The notes: generated by a model from the sequence alone, not told the origin. Shown: positions 7,244 through 16,165, counted from the first letter of the stretch. The stretch is 43,673 nucleotides of DNA from Rhizobium sp. Q54 (GCA_945860165.1 CAMAPL010000019.1:1-43673); one strand, 5' to 3'. Translations and numbers: made by a program.

Positions 7244-8419
7244 TCAAACCTCCGGCGTCCGGTAGAGAACCTTGCCGCCCACCTTGATCTCGGTCTCGAC
7301 CAGGTATTTGCGGATCGCCGCTATGTCCGGCTCCACGCCCAGGCCGGGCTTTTCGGGGACATGCACCAGGCCATCGGCGTCGCGCTCCAGCCGGTCGCGG
7401 CTCAGCTCTTCGGCCAGGGGCTTTGCCTCGACGGGGTACTCGCAGATGCGGTGCGCCTCCAGCCCGGCAAAGGGCTGCAGCGACGCTGACAGCGCCAGGT
7501 GGGTGGTGAAGGTGTGGTTTACATAGGTGACATCGCGCTTCGCCGCATAGTCCGCGACTAGCTTGGCGTCGGTGATGCCGCCGATGCGCCCGGTATCGAT
7601 CTGGACATAGCCCAGGCCCGCATGATCGATCATGTGCTTGGCCATATGGAAATTGTGACAGCCTTCGCCGCCCGCCATCTTCACCGTGCCGCTTTCCTTC
7701 GACAGTTCGGCATAGGCGTCGATTGCGCCCGACACGAAGGGCTCTTCCAGCCAGGTCGCGCCGCACGCTTGCAAGGCCGCCAGCCGCTGGCGCGCCTTCG
7801 CCACGGCATCGACCCACACCGTGCCGGCATCGACCAAGAGGTGGCCATCAGCGCCCAGCCCTTCGCGCGCGGCATGTACCTGGTCGGCGTCCGCCTTGGC
7901 GCTGCCGCGGCCATAGGGGCCCCAGCCGAACTTGATGGCGGCAAAGCCCTTTGCGCGCAGCGCCTTTGCGGCCACGCGCGTCTGTTCGGGTGTATCGGCG
8001 AACAGCAGAGAGGCATAGGGCGTCTTGGGGTAGGCGCGGGCGTAGCCCAGCAGGTCGAAGACGGGGACGCCTTTCTTTTTGCCGACAAGGTCCCACAGGG
8101 CGATATCGATTCCGGCCAGCGTATGGTCGGCCTGCAGCAGGTCCAGGCTGTTATCGCGCACCAGCCGGCTGATGCGCGCGATGTCCTCTGGCCCGTCCAG
8201 CTGCTGGCCCAGCACCGACGCCTGCACCGGCTTGCAGGCGCTGTGCGACATCGGACAGACCAGGCTGGCGATAGAGACCAGGGGCGCGGCCTCGCACTCA
8301 CCCCATCCCACCAGGCCCCCGGCGCGCACGCGCACCAGAAGCGCGTCCTGGCTGCCGTCGCCTATATCCAGCACCTGCGGCATGGAGAGATAGAAGAAAT
8401 CAACGGACTCGATCTTCAC
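7244..8419 (-). CDS. Mandelate racemase/muconate lactonizing enzyme family protein
   Basis: 391 residues, full length for the enolase superfamily. An N-terminal capping domain is followed by a TIM barrel carrying the expected metal ligands: Asp in LLVDAGTVW, Glu in WLEEPF, Glu in MAGGEGCHN. A barrel-strand lysine sits in FAAIKFGWGP, and VNHTFTTHL holds a C-terminal His. Members abstract a proton alpha to a carboxylate (sugar-acid dehydratases, racemases); the substrate is not determinable here. The GTG at 8419 is chosen because AGGAG lies 10 bases upstream and the residues after it (KIESVDFF) are the typical beginning. A fragment of a second family member lies directly upstream. Confidence 0.85.
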   Translation of the reverse strand: MKIESVDFFYLSMPQVLDIGDGSQDALLVRVRAGGLVGWGECEAAPLVSIASLVCPMSHSACKPVQASVLGQQLDGPEDIARISRLVRDNSLDLLQADHTLAGIDIALWDLVGKKKGVPVFDLLGYARAYPKTPYASLLFADTPEQTRVAAKALRAKGFAAIKFGWGPYGRGSAKADADQVHAAREGLGADGHLLVDAGTVWVDAVAKARQRLAALQACGATWLEEPFVSGAIDAYAELSKESGTVKMAGGEGCHNFHMAKHMIDHAGLGYVQIDTGRIGGITDAKLVADYAAKRDVTYVNHTFTTHLALSASLQPFAGLEAHRICEYPVEAKPLAEELSRDRLERDADGLVHVPEKPGLGVEPDIAAIRKYLVETEIKVGGKVLYRTPEV

Positions 8420-8522
8420 GGATCTTGGTCTCCTGCGTTTTGAAACTTCCGGCCTGTCCCGTCGGTTGAAGTCGTGGAAACTTGGCATAATCGCGCCGGG
8501 TGGTCATCCGGCTTCCGCCGGG

Positions 8523-8631
8523 CCTGTCCCAAAGCAAAGGAGATGACATTGCCGCCCGCCGTCGGGTGCGGTTTTTTCAGCGGTACATCCACGGCGCGCG
8601 CGGTAATCTTTGTGATCTTGAGCGTTTCCAC
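8523..8631 (-). pseudogene. N-terminal fragment of a second enolase-superfamily gene
   Basis: From a GTG at 8631 the frame reads ETLKITKITARAVDVPLKKP then HPTAGG. This is the standard start of a mandelate-racemase/MLE capping domain (KITxIxxxxVxVPLxxPxxTAxG). Recognisable similarity is lost after about 36 residues, and the frame runs into the start of the intact family member at 8419. It is probably the relic of a tandem pair that lost about 350 codons by deletion. Confidence 0.65.
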
Positions 8632-8703
8632 GACGGCCCCTTTTCTTTCAGTCTGGCCGGGGCCGGGTGCGGCGGCAAGGGGCGGTGCGGGGCCGCCCCT
8701 GTT

Positions 8704-8831
8704 TGTCATTCCCGGGAAGCATCGCGCGGTAGCGCGATCTGAGGGAAGGGAAACCAGGCGGTGAAATTTGCCCGGTGGATAGGCCTGGTTTCCCTTCCCT
8801 CAGCGCTAACGCGGCCTCGCCGGGGATGACA
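8704..8831. repeat. Interspersed intergenic repeat, copy 2
   Basis: TGTCATTCCCGGGAAGC at the left and CCGGGGATGACA at the right. The interior holds a perfect 21-bp inverted repeat: CTGAGGGAAGGG then AAACCAGGC, paired with GCCTGGTTT then CCCTTCCCTCAG. Same family as copy 1. Confidence 0.8.
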
Positions 8832-8894
8832 GGGAGTATGCCACGCGCGCGCAGGTGATACCGGTCGCCATCCGGTGCAGGGCGCCAAAGGAAT

Positions 8895-8937
8895 TCGACA
8901 GGCCCCGACGCTTGCGGTATAAATCCTATGCCCATAG
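8895..8937 (+). promoter_or_regulatory. Probable blaI promoter with palindromic operator
   Basis: TCGACA (8895-8900) and TATAAA (8918-8923) are spaced 17 bases apart. The palindrome CTATG-CC-CATAG (8926-8937) lies immediately downstream, ending 11 bases before the repressor start. BlaI/MecI repressors normally autoregulate through such dyads; that this dyad is the operator is inference. Confidence 0.5.
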
Positions 8938-8948
8938 TAGGACTGCCC

Positions 8949-9341
8949 ATGGTATCACCGCGCCTGACCAAGCTGGAACTGTCCATCATGGAAACGCTGT
9001 GGACCGGGGGTGCGCGCTCGGTGCGCGAAATCCAGGAAGAATTCCCCAGGAAGGGCCGCCCCGCCTACACCACCATCCAGACCACGGTGGTGCGGCTGGA
9101 AGGCAAGAAGGCGGTCGCCCGCCTGAAGAAAATCGGCAACGCCCACATCTATGAGGCCGCGGTGTCACGCAATGCGGCGCAGCGCCGGCTGGTTGACGAC
9201 CTGCTGGCCTTGTTCGGCGGCCGCACCCAGCCGGTGATGACCCATCTGGTGGAAACCGGAAAAGTCACGCTGGAAGAGGTGCAGGAAGCCGAAAAGCTGG
9301 TGCGCCAGATGAGCGATAAGATGGCGAACAAGACGCCATGA
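8949..9341 (+). CDS. BlaI/MecI/CopY-family transcriptional repressor
   Basis: 130 residues. A winged helix-turn-helix is visible in LTKLELSIMETLWTGGARSV, REIQEEF, PAYTTIQTTVVRLEGKK (recognition helix TTIQTTVVRL). AHIYEAAVSRNAAQRRLVDD is the wing and dimer linker, and a helical C-terminal dimerisation region follows (TLEEVQEAEKLVRQM). The family represses its own operon, classically with a BlaR1-type membrane sensor. The start at 8949 has AGGA 8 bases upstream. Its stop overlaps the start of a BlaR1-like gene (ATGA), but that partner is broken, so the repressor has lost its usual inducer-sensing protease. Confidence 0.88.
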   Translation: MVSPRLTKLELSIMETLWTGGARSVREIQEEFPRKGRPAYTTIQTTVVRLEGKKAVARLKKIGNAHIYEAAVSRNAAQRRLVDDLLALFGGRTQPVMTHLVETGKVTLEEVQEAEKLVRQMSDKMANKTP

Positions 9342-10023
9342 TCGACCATCTGTGGCAATCCACGCTTTTCGCGCTGGTCATCGCCGCAATGGTTCCGCTT
9401 TTCCGCCGGCAGAGCGCGGGCTCGCGATTCTGGCTGTGGAGATGCAGTTTTGGTTCCACTCGCTGGTGTAGTGGGTCGGGGACAGCCTGATCGCCGAGCG
9501 CGAACGCGCCTGTGACGAGGCGGTTCTGGAAACCGGCAATGCGCCGCACAGCTATGCGGAAGGACTTCTCAAGGTCTGCCGCTTCCGCCTGCAGCCGCAG
9601 CTGCCCTGCGTCGCGGGCGCGCCGTGCCATGGCCGCGTCTGTCACCGCCGCGCCTGTTGATGTGGCGCCGGTTGCTATGGAGCCCGCGCCCGCGCCGGTG
9701 ATGGAAAGCCCGCCGTCGCAAACGTTGATCGTGACATAGGTCCGGCCCACCACAGCTTTGCCGATGGATGATGAAGTGACGTGCCGCAAGCCGCAGCGCC
9801 TGCCCGGATCGCGCCTGCTGGGGCCAGCCGTCTGTCTTTCGGACGGCGCCTGGGCCGAGCATGTCGAGCCGGGCAAGGACATCAGCCCGGACGGTCGCAA
9901 CTATGTGCTTGCCGCTACGGACTTCGAAAAAAAGAACAGCACAAACCCGCCGTCCTGCGTGCCGCAAAGCACCGGCAGCGCCACCACCGCCATGGCGGGC
10001 CTGACGCGCGTGGTCTGTTTCTA
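9338..10023 (+). pseudogene. BlaR1/M56-family sensor, broken, with CRxPQ-type tail
   Basis: The start (MIDHLWQSTLFALVIAAMVP) is a typical M56/BlaR1 first helix. About 34 codons later the frame shifts and roughly 150 codons are lost. The reading then resumes at FWFHSLV, a TAG in place of the Trp codon, then GDSLIAERERACDEAVLE, the conserved M56 segment after the zinc site. The HExxH helix itself is deleted. A further frame change leads into a Pro/Ala linker, another TAG (9737-9739), and a tail with VTCRKPQRLPGSRL and GPAVC ending at 10023. Several disabling changes make this a clear pseudogene. The tail domain is related to the protein at 39234-39491. Confidence 0.8.
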
Positions 10024-10033
10024 GGTTAGCGGC

Positions 10034-10987
10034 TCACTCCGCCGGACTCTGGATGGCGACACCCATCGCCGCAAGTTTTTCCAGCACGCCGCCCTTGCGC
10101 AGCAGTGGGCCGAGATTGACCACCGCGATAGTCTTGCCGGGTTTTTTCAATGCGGCATCGATCGCGGATACGGTTTCGGAGACATTGCGTGCCTCGATGG
10201 CGGCGGCGCGGGTGACGGTGCCGATGGCGCAGTTCATCAGGCGGGATTCGGCGTAATGGGCCTTCATCGCCTTCACATCGCCCACGGCCCAGGCGCGCGC
10301 GGCGGGCGCCATGTGATCGCTGGCCCACAGCACATCGTCCACCGCCTGGGACAGGCATTGGCGCTGCTGTTCGGGGGACAGTTTTAAAAGATCGCGCACC
10401 ACATCCATGGCGTCGAAGCGGATGACGGAGCGTCGCTCCACTTTCTTGGCGCGGGCGATGTCGCCGATACGCCCGCGCGGCTGGCCGCCCTCGGCGTTGG
10501 AGGCTTTCATGAAATCCTGCTGCAGCCGCACGGCGGCGCGGATGGGAATGTCGGTGGCATAGTCGCCCGTATCGCCCTTCACAGCATCACGCGCCGCGAG
10601 GAAGCGGCGGCGCAGGTCGTCGGACAGCTGCGCTTCCAGGTTCTGGCCGCGCGGCAGCGAAAGCTTGCCGCCATGCCAGAGCAGGAACCAGGCGACATCG
10701 ACGAAATTGATGCTGGGGCGGGGCGGCGACAGCACGGCGTCGGCGCCTTCCATCACATCGGCGAGCACGTCGCTGTTCCAGGTGAGACCCTTGGGTACAG
10801 GCCAGACCTGGCCCAGCACCCAGACTTCCGCATTGCCGCGCGTCAGCTGCCACAAGGCAGGGCCGGGCTGGGCCCGCACCGTGACGGTTTCGATCTCCGA
10901 CCATTCCGGCTGGATAGCAACGTCCTGCGCCCGCGCAGGAAGCACGCAGGCCAGCAGCAGGAGGGCGATCAGTGGTCTGATGGGCAT
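10034..10987 (-). CDS. TraB/GumN-family exported protein
   Basis: 317 residues with a signal peptide (PLIALLLLACVLPARAQ). The mature part starts with PALWQLTRGNAEVWVLGQVW, the GumN/TraB pattern (P-x-L-W-x-h...G-T-x-H), although the family's GTxH is GQVW here. It continues with ADAVLSPP and a C-terminal NLGPLLRKGGVLEKLAAMG, which matches the family's closing 'GALHLPGxxGLLxxLxxxG'. The family is linked to the Tiki-like metalloprotease fold; loss of the usual His makes activity uncertain. The start at 10987 is chosen for the signal peptide. It converges with the BlaR1 relic. Confidence 0.78.
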   Translation of the reverse strand: MPIRPLIALLLLACVLPARAQDVAIQPEWSEIETVTVRAQPGPALWQLTRGNAEVWVLGQVWPVPKGLTWNSDVLADVMEGADAVLSPPRPSINFVDVAWFLLWHGGKLSLPRGQNLEAQLSDDLRRRFLAARDAVKGDTGDYATDIPIRAAVRLQQDFMKASNAEGGQPRGRIGDIARAKKVERRSVIRFDAMDVVRDLLKLSPEQQRQCLSQAVDDVLWASDHMAPAARAWAVGDVKAMKAHYAESRLMNCAIGTVTRAAAIEARNVSETVSAIDAALKKPGKTIAVVNLGPLLRKGGVLEKLAAMGVAIQSPAE

Positions 10988-11076
10988 CGAGTTTCTCGTC
11001 ACCGGCAGACTGCCATACGAGAATGGCGGACCCAAGGCAGAAAACAGTCCTGCCTGTCGCCCGTCGCCATCCTGTT

Positions 11077-11238
11077 TGTCATTCCCGGCGTGCGCCATGC
11101 GCAGCATGGGGCGAGGGAAGGGAAACCAGTTGGCAACGCCGCGCAGGTAGATAAACCTGGGTCGTTCATAAGCGTCTTTCGCTGTCGCTCAAGACCTATG
11201 AACTCGCTCGATGTTAACGCGCCTCGTCGGGGATGACA
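11077..11238. repeat. Interspersed intergenic repeat, copy 3
   Basis: TGTCATTCCCGGCGTGCGCC at the left with a GCGCCATGCGCAGCATGGGG hairpin, and GTCGGGGATGACA at the right. The interior CGCAGGTAGATAAACCTG... and CGTCTTTCGCTGTCG... is shared closely with copy 4, making these two a subfamily. Confidence 0.8.
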
Positions 11239-11276
11239 GTGAGTGAGTTGGTCTCCGCGCCGCGCGCGCAGGGTAA

Positions 11277-12881
11277 TTACTTCCGCCCAAACCGCATCCC
11301 GAAGAAATCGCCGTTGTTCCATTGTGGTGCGGCATCGGCATCGGCCAGTTCTTTGGTAATCTCGTAATTCAGCTTGGCGAACTTGGCGCCCACGGAATAA
11401 TTGATCTTCTGCTTCAGGTCGTCGCTGGGCTTGTGATAATTGGTCTTCATGAAATGCGTGAAGGCCTTTTCGCCGCCATTGGCGAAGCCGGTCATCAAAA
11501 ATACCGCCGGGATGCCCTGTTCGACAAAACGGTAATGGTCGGAGCGGGTGAAGACGCCTTCATCGGGCATCGGATCGGGCGATAGTTTGATGTTCATCTT
11601 GGCCGCGGCGCGTTTCACCGCCGGGCCGATACTGGAGCGGTCGGCGCCGAAGGCCACCACATCGGTGAAGTCATAGGTCAGGATCGGCATGTCGAGATTG
11701 ACATCGCCCACGATTTGCGACGCCGGCACCGGGGGATTGCGCGCGAAATATTCCGCCCCAATCATGCCCTTTTCCTCGGCGGTGTTGACCAGGAAGATCA
11801 TCGAGCGGCGCGGCGCCTTGCCGGCGAACAGGCGCGCCACTTCCAAAGTGGTGGCGACGCCCGCTGCATTGTCCAGGGCGCCATTGTTGATGGTGTCGCC
11901 ACTTTTATCACCCTTGACCGGCGGGGTGATGCCCAGGTGATCGAGATGGGCCGACAGCACGATATACTCGTTCTTCAGTTTGGGATCGCTGCCCGGCAGC
12001 AGGCCGACGATGTTGCGACTTTCTAGGGTTTTGGTTTCGCTGTCGGTGGCGACGGTGAGCGATAGGCCAAGATCAAAGCCCTTGATGGCGCCCTGCGCGG
12101 TTTCGGCCCTGTCGAGAATGTCCTTGGTCTTGGCGCCGAACAGCTTTTGCGCTCCCGCCACGCTGATGCCGGCGATGATGGGTAGGCGCACTTGCGCGAA
12201 AGCCGTGCCGTCCTTCCGCCGCCAACTCATGCCCCAGCTTTTGTAATGCCGCACGCGATTGGCGAAGGGATAGAGTTTTTCGCCGGTCAGGGTATTGACG
12301 CTGAGATAGCCGATGGCGCCGCGGTCCAGCGCCGCTTTCAGCTTGGCGCGGCCGCCGCGGTAATAAGCACGCTCCTCGGTCTGCAGGAATTTTGGGGCGC
12401 CCGCCAGCGCCACCACGATCTTGCCCTTCACGTCGAGCCCGGCGTAATCGTCGCGGCTCTTTTCGGGCGCCACCAACCCATAGCCGACAAAGACCAGCGG
12501 CGCGTTTATGCGGAGCTTGGGGAAAACCTCGTCGCCACTGCTGATATAATCGGTGCCGAAGACCAAAGGGGTTTCCTTGCCGGACACATCCTTCAACGAC
12601 AGCTTGCCTTCGCTCATGGCGCGGGCGGCGACCAGCGGCACCGGCTGGAAATAACCGCCATTGGCTCCCATCGGCTTCAGCCCCAGCGCTTTCATCTGGC
12701 GGGCGACATAGTTGGCGGCTGCCTCATAGCCGGGGGAGCCGGCTTCGCGGCCCTTGAGTTCGTCACCCGTTAGGTACGCCATGTGCGCCTTGATGTTGGC
12801 GCTGGGGTCCGGACCGGTCTGGGCGGTGGAGGGAATGGTGGCCAGCAAAAAGAAGGAAAACAGGACAGACGTGCGGCGCAT
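11277..12881 (-). CDS. M28-family zinc aminopeptidase, exported
   Basis: 534 residues. A signal peptide (VLFSFFLLATIPSTAQ) is followed by an N-terminal helical part, an inserted PA-like domain (about residues 115-260, LVFVGYGLVAPEKSRDDYAG) and the M28 catalytic domain. Zinc ligands appear in order: His in LSAHLDHLG, bridging Asp in GALDNAAG, catalytic Glu-Glu in NTAEEKG, Asp in NLDMP, and His in NYHKPSDD. M28 enzymes remove N-terminal amino acids from peptides. The start at 12881 has GAGGAG 6-10 bases upstream. Flanked on both sides by copies of the intergenic repeat. Confidence 0.92.
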   Translation of the reverse strand: MRRTSVLFSFFLLATIPSTAQTGPDPSANIKAHMAYLTGDELKGREAGSPGYEAAANYVARQMKALGLKPMGANGGYFQPVPLVAARAMSEGKLSLKDVSGKETPLVFGTDYISSGDEVFPKLRINAPLVFVGYGLVAPEKSRDDYAGLDVKGKIVVALAGAPKFLQTEERAYYRGGRAKLKAALDRGAIGYLSVNTLTGEKLYPFANRVRHYKSWGMSWRRKDGTAFAQVRLPIIAGISVAGAQKLFGAKTKDILDRAETAQGAIKGFDLGLSLTVATDSETKTLESRNIVGLLPGSDPKLKNEYIVLSAHLDHLGITPPVKGDKSGDTINNGALDNAAGVATTLEVARLFAGKAPRRSMIFLVNTAEEKGMIGAEYFARNPPVPASQIVGDVNLDMPILTYDFTDVVAFGADRSSIGPAVKRAAAKMNIKLSPDPMPDEGVFTRSDHYRFVEQGIPAVFLMTGFANGGEKAFTHFMKTNYHKPSDDLKQKINYSVGAKFAKLNYEITKELADADAAPQWNNGDFFGMRFGRK

Positions 12882-12969
12882 ATGGTCTCCTCGTGTGGAC
12901 GAAGCCTGCCACACGGGACGGCGCAAAGACCAGCCGGGCGCGGGATCGAATTTGCGGGCCACCTCTGTT

Positions 12970-13132
12970 TATCATTCCCGGCGAGCGCCATGCGCAGCAT
13001 GGGGCGAGGGCAGGGAATCCAGGTGGAAACACCGCGCAGGTAGGTAAACCTGAGCCTTTATATACGCGTCTTTCGCTGTCGTTCAAGATCTATGAACTCC
13101 CTCGGCGCTAACGCGCCTCGCCGGGGATGACA
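12970..13132. repeat. Interspersed intergenic repeat, copy 4
   Basis: TATCATTCCCGGCGAGCGCC at the left (one change in the terminus) and GCCGGGGATGACA at the right. It shares long stretches with copy 3, including the CGCAGGTAG, CGTCTTTCGCTGTCG and CTATGAACTC blocks. Confidence 0.8.
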
Positions 13133-13233
13133 GTTGTATCTCGGCTTCGCGGCGAGAATGAGAGGGGAGGCAGCCCGTTGCTCCGGCTTTCTGATGCGCG
13201 CATTCTAGTGCGGCAATGGACCGGAAGAGCCCC

Positions 13234-14640
13234 ATGATGATTTCACGCAGGATGGTGCTGGCGGCGTCGGCGGCGATGCCGTTTGCAGGTATGGCGCACG
13301 CCGCCGATGCGGTGTCCATCCAGATCCATCCGCAGCGCCTGTTGCGCAGGCTGCCGGGCGATTTCATAGGACTGGGTTTCGAGGCATCGGCGGTGGCGGT
13401 GCCGGGATTCCTGTCCAGCGGAAACCGGGCCTATGTGCAGCTGGTGCGCAACCTGGGCCGGGGCGTAATCCGCATTGGCGGCAATGTCTCCGATTATACG
13501 CGTTACGAAGTGGGCGCGGCGCCCGCCTGGAGCTATAAGGCGACGGTGCTGAATTATGAAAGCCTGCGCCAGCTGCGCGGCTTCCTGGATGCGACCGGCT
13601 GGAAGCTGATCTGGGGCCTGAACCTGGGCACCGGCACGGTGGAAAATGCCGTGGCTGCGGCGCGCGCCGTGACCGAGCTGATGGGAGACCGGCTGGTCGC
13701 CTTCCAGATTGGCAACGAGCCCGACCTGTTCGTGCTGGCGGGCCATCGCGCCGCGCCTTATGGCTATGGCGAATGGCTGACGCAATATCGCCGCTTCAAG
13801 GCGGCGATCCGCGCAGCGCTGCCCGGCGCTCGCTTTGCCGGACCGGACATCAGCGATGCGGGCGTGGACTGGGTGGAGGCTTTCGCACGTGACGAAAGCG
13901 GCGAAGCCGCGATGCTGACGGCGCATCATTACATTGCGGGGAAGGACAATCTGGCCAGCACGCACGCACTGCTGCTGCGCGATGAAATCCGCTTCCAGCA
14001 AAACAACCTGGCCCGGTTCCAGGCCAGCGCCGTCAAGGCCGGCATCGCTTGGCGAATGAGCGAAACTGCGACCCTGTATGGCGGAGGCAAGAAGGGCGTC
14101 AGCGATAGTTTTGCGAGCGCGCTGTGGGTGCTGGATTACCTATTCGTGCTGGCGGGTCATGGCGCGGCGGGCGCAAACCTGCAGACCGGCATCAATCACC
14201 TGGGGCGACTGAGTTATTATTCGCCCCTCACCGACGACCAAAAGGGCAATTACGGTGCGGCGCCGGAATATTACGGGTTGCTAGCCTTCGCGCAGGTCAG
14301 CCAGGGCGACCTTGTGGCGGTGGATTTGAACAAGAGCGGCGTCAATATCACCGCCTATGCCGTGCGCGAAGAGGGCGGGATCATTTCCGTCGCGGTGATC
14401 AACAAGGACATCAATCGCGATGCGGCGGTGGCGATTTCCGGTGCGCCGCAGGGCGAGGCACAGGCTATGCGGCTGGCGGCGCCATCGGTGTCGGCGCTCA
14501 GTGGCGTGACCCTGGGCGGGGCGGGCGTCAGCGGCGACGGGCGCTGGGGCGGCCAGAGCGAGGCGGTGCGAATTCGAGGCGGTCAGGCGCTTCTGAACGT
14601 GCCCGCTGGCAGCGCGGCCCTGGTGACGTTTACCGCCTGA
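13234..14640 (+). CDS. Exported GH79-like glycoside hydrolase (beta-glucuronidase/heparanase type)
   Basis: 468 residues. A Tat-like signal (SRRMVLAASAAMPFAGMAHA) precedes a clan GH-A barrel. The acid/base Glu stands in FQIGNEPDLF and the probable nucleophile Glu in RMSETATLYGGG. VIRIGGNVSDYT matches the 'LRIGGxxxD' strand of family 79, and the C-terminal beta-sandwich (ISVAVINKD...VPAGSAALVTFTA) fits the GH79 C-terminal domain. Such enzymes release glucuronate or related sugars from polysaccharides. Start chosen at 13234, with CGGAAGAG upstream. The nearby mannonate-dehydratase-like protein (21.8 kb) would fit uronate use, but the link is inference. Confidence 0.8.
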   Translation: MMISRRMVLAASAAMPFAGMAHAADAVSIQIHPQRLLRRLPGDFIGLGFEASAVAVPGFLSSGNRAYVQLVRNLGRGVIRIGGNVSDYTRYEVGAAPAWSYKATVLNYESLRQLRGFLDATGWKLIWGLNLGTGTVENAVAAARAVTELMGDRLVAFQIGNEPDLFVLAGHRAAPYGYGEWLTQYRRFKAAIRAALPGARFAGPDISDAGVDWVEAFARDESGEAAMLTAHHYIAGKDNLASTHALLLRDEIRFQQNNLARFQASAVKAGIAWRMSETATLYGGGKKGVSDSFASALWVLDYLFVLAGHGAAGANLQTGINHLGRLSYYSPLTDDQKGNYGAAPEYYGLLAFAQVSQGDLVAVDLNKSGVNITAYAVREEGGIISVAVINKDINRDAAVAISGAPQGEAQAMRLAAPSVSALSGVTLGGAGVSGDGRWGGQSEAVRIRGGQALLNVPAGSAALVTFTA

Positions 14641-14710
14641 TCCGCTGGCACGGCCATTGCGACACACAGGGTACAAACACCACAGGCTTTTCCGCCTGTA
14701 TCAAACTGGA

Positions 14711-15016
14711 TCAACCCTGCAGCCCACCATGGGCATCGAAGCGCGGAAAGATCGCGCGCGAAGCCTGCAGCGCGGTGACGCCGAAATAGGTCAGCATGTA
14801 TTTGGCGTCAGCAAATTCCAGGCGGATGTTGGGGGCTAGCAGTAGTTTCTCGCCCAGCGGCAGGGCGGCGAAAACGCCGATGTCGGACAGGATTCCGTCA
14901 TTCTGCTTGCCGGTATATTTGGTGACCGCGGTGCCGAACTCCAGGAAGCTCCAGCGCCAGGTGGCAACCAGGAAAGCCGCCGCGGCGGCGGCAAAATTTG
15001 CGGTTCTGGGGGCCAT
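14711..15016 (-). pseudogene. MipA/OmpV-family outer-membrane protein fragment
   Basis: About 100 codons. The segment LAPNIRLEFADAKYMLTYFG then VTALQASR matches the conserved MipA/OmpV block (W-A-D-x-x-Y-M-x-x-Y-F-G-V-T-x-x-Q-S). A full protein is about 250 residues with a signal peptide and twelve-strand barrel; here both the N-terminal half and the last strands are missing. It could be translated from 15016, but an intact barrel is impossible. Confidence 0.65.
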
Positions 15017-15090
15017 TTCAGGACCTTAATATGCGCGCTGTTAGGGGTAAGTGCGGAAAAGCGAAATTGGGTTACCGGCTCTCCGCCGCG

Positions 15091-15795
15091 CTATTTCCGG
15101 CGGCGGGCGTAGGCAACTTCGCGGGCGAAATCGATGTCGCCGGAGTCGGCCAACAGGATATGGCCGCCCACGATATAGGTGGGGGTCTGGAAGGCGCGGA
15201 TGCCGCGCGCTAGGTTGAAATTGGCGATGATCTCGTCGCTCACATCGGGAGCAACCATGTCGCGGCGGGCGCGGGGGACATCCAGGCCGGCGGCGCGCGC
15301 GGTCTCGAAGATCCCGGCTTCATCCAGCGCGCCTTCGCGGCGCATCAGGGCCATGTGGAAGGTGCGGTACTTGCCTTGGAGCTGCGCGGCCAGGGCCAGG
15401 CGCGACGCGATCATCGAGGGCCTGGTGAGGATGGGATACTCCTTCATCACTACCCTGATGCCCTTGTCGGCGGCGGCCAGCGCCATCAGCCGTGGCTCGG
15501 CCAGCTTGCAATAGGGGCAGGCGTAATCAGAAAAGACGATGATGTTGACATCGCCTTTCGGATTGCCCAGCACGGGCGAGGCGGGATTACTGGCTAGCGC
15601 ATCGATGCGGTCGGCGACGCGCGCATCGCGCGCCTTGCTGTCCTCGGCCTGCATCTGGCGCAGGTAATCCTGGACGGCGCGGGCAGCGCGCTGGTCGGCG
15701 GGCAGGGGCGGCGCCGATAGTGCGGGAAGGGTCAGTGCCGGAAGGGTAACCGTCGCAGCTACGACCGCGGCCAGGATGACGCGCCAGAATTTCAT
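15091..15795 (-). CDS. DsbA-family thioredoxin-fold protein, exported
   Basis: 234 residues. Signal peptide (VILAAVVAATVTLPALTLPA), then a short helical N-terminal region (YLRQMQAEDSKARDARV) like that of Com1/ScsC-type proteins, then the thioredoxin fold. That fold carries the redox motif C-P-Y-C in VFSDYACPYCKLAEP, the inserted helical domain, and the cis-Pro loop in AFQTPTYIVGG. It should act as a periplasmic thiol oxidase or isomerase. The start at 15795 has GAGGAG 6 bases upstream. Monocistronic as far as can be seen. Confidence 0.9.
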   Translation of the reverse strand: MKFWRVILAAVVAATVTLPALTLPALSAPPLPADQRAARAVQDYLRQMQAEDSKARDARVADRIDALASNPASPVLGNPKGDVNIIVFSDYACPYCKLAEPRLMALAAADKGIRVVMKEYPILTRPSMIASRLALAAQLQGKYRTFHMALMRREGALDEAGIFETARAAGLDVPRARRDMVAPDVSDEIIANFNLARGIRAFQTPTYIVGGHILLADSGDIDFAREVAYARRRK

Positions 15796-15855
15796 GCCCA
15801 CTCCTCGAATTAAATGTCCATCAACCGCTAGACTACGCGGGGCGATAGTAGTCAA

Positions 15856-16165
15856 TTTAGCAATAAGTAAAACAATCCGGTCATTTGAAAGCGATCATGC
15901 GGATGCAACAAAAATGACCGTTTTGTATGAGCTCTACAAATAAAATATACGCCAGATGAAAGGCGCCGTGACCCTTCGGGGTACCCATCTGCCGCGCTAC
16001 TTCTCGTAGTCTTTAGCGAAACCCTTCCGCTTTTATAGTCGAACACAAAACCAGAACACGCGCCTTCTTGCCTCAGGCGTAACGTGAAAACGTCACAAAA
16101 AATAAGACGCCCTGTCATACGCCTCCCCTAAGTATCAAACTTCATAACCAAACGGGGCAAATTTA
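15856..16165 (+). promoter_or_regulatory. Upstream region of the receptor-phytase operon
   Basis: 310 bases without a gene, AT-richer than the surroundings. It contains an inverted repeat TTTGTA-N7-TACAAA (15922-15940), a small dyad ACGTGAAAACGTCAC near 16082-16096, and one CTGTCAT heptamer (16112-16118) that matches half of a Pho box. A second properly spaced heptamer is not evident. Two weak promoter-like hexamers (TATAGT near 16035) are present. Confidence 0.4.

Noticed and set aside
16112-16118. CTGTCAT as a full Pho box
   Set aside because: Only one heptamer; the second at the required 11-base spacing is missing, so it is reported only as a weak half-site.
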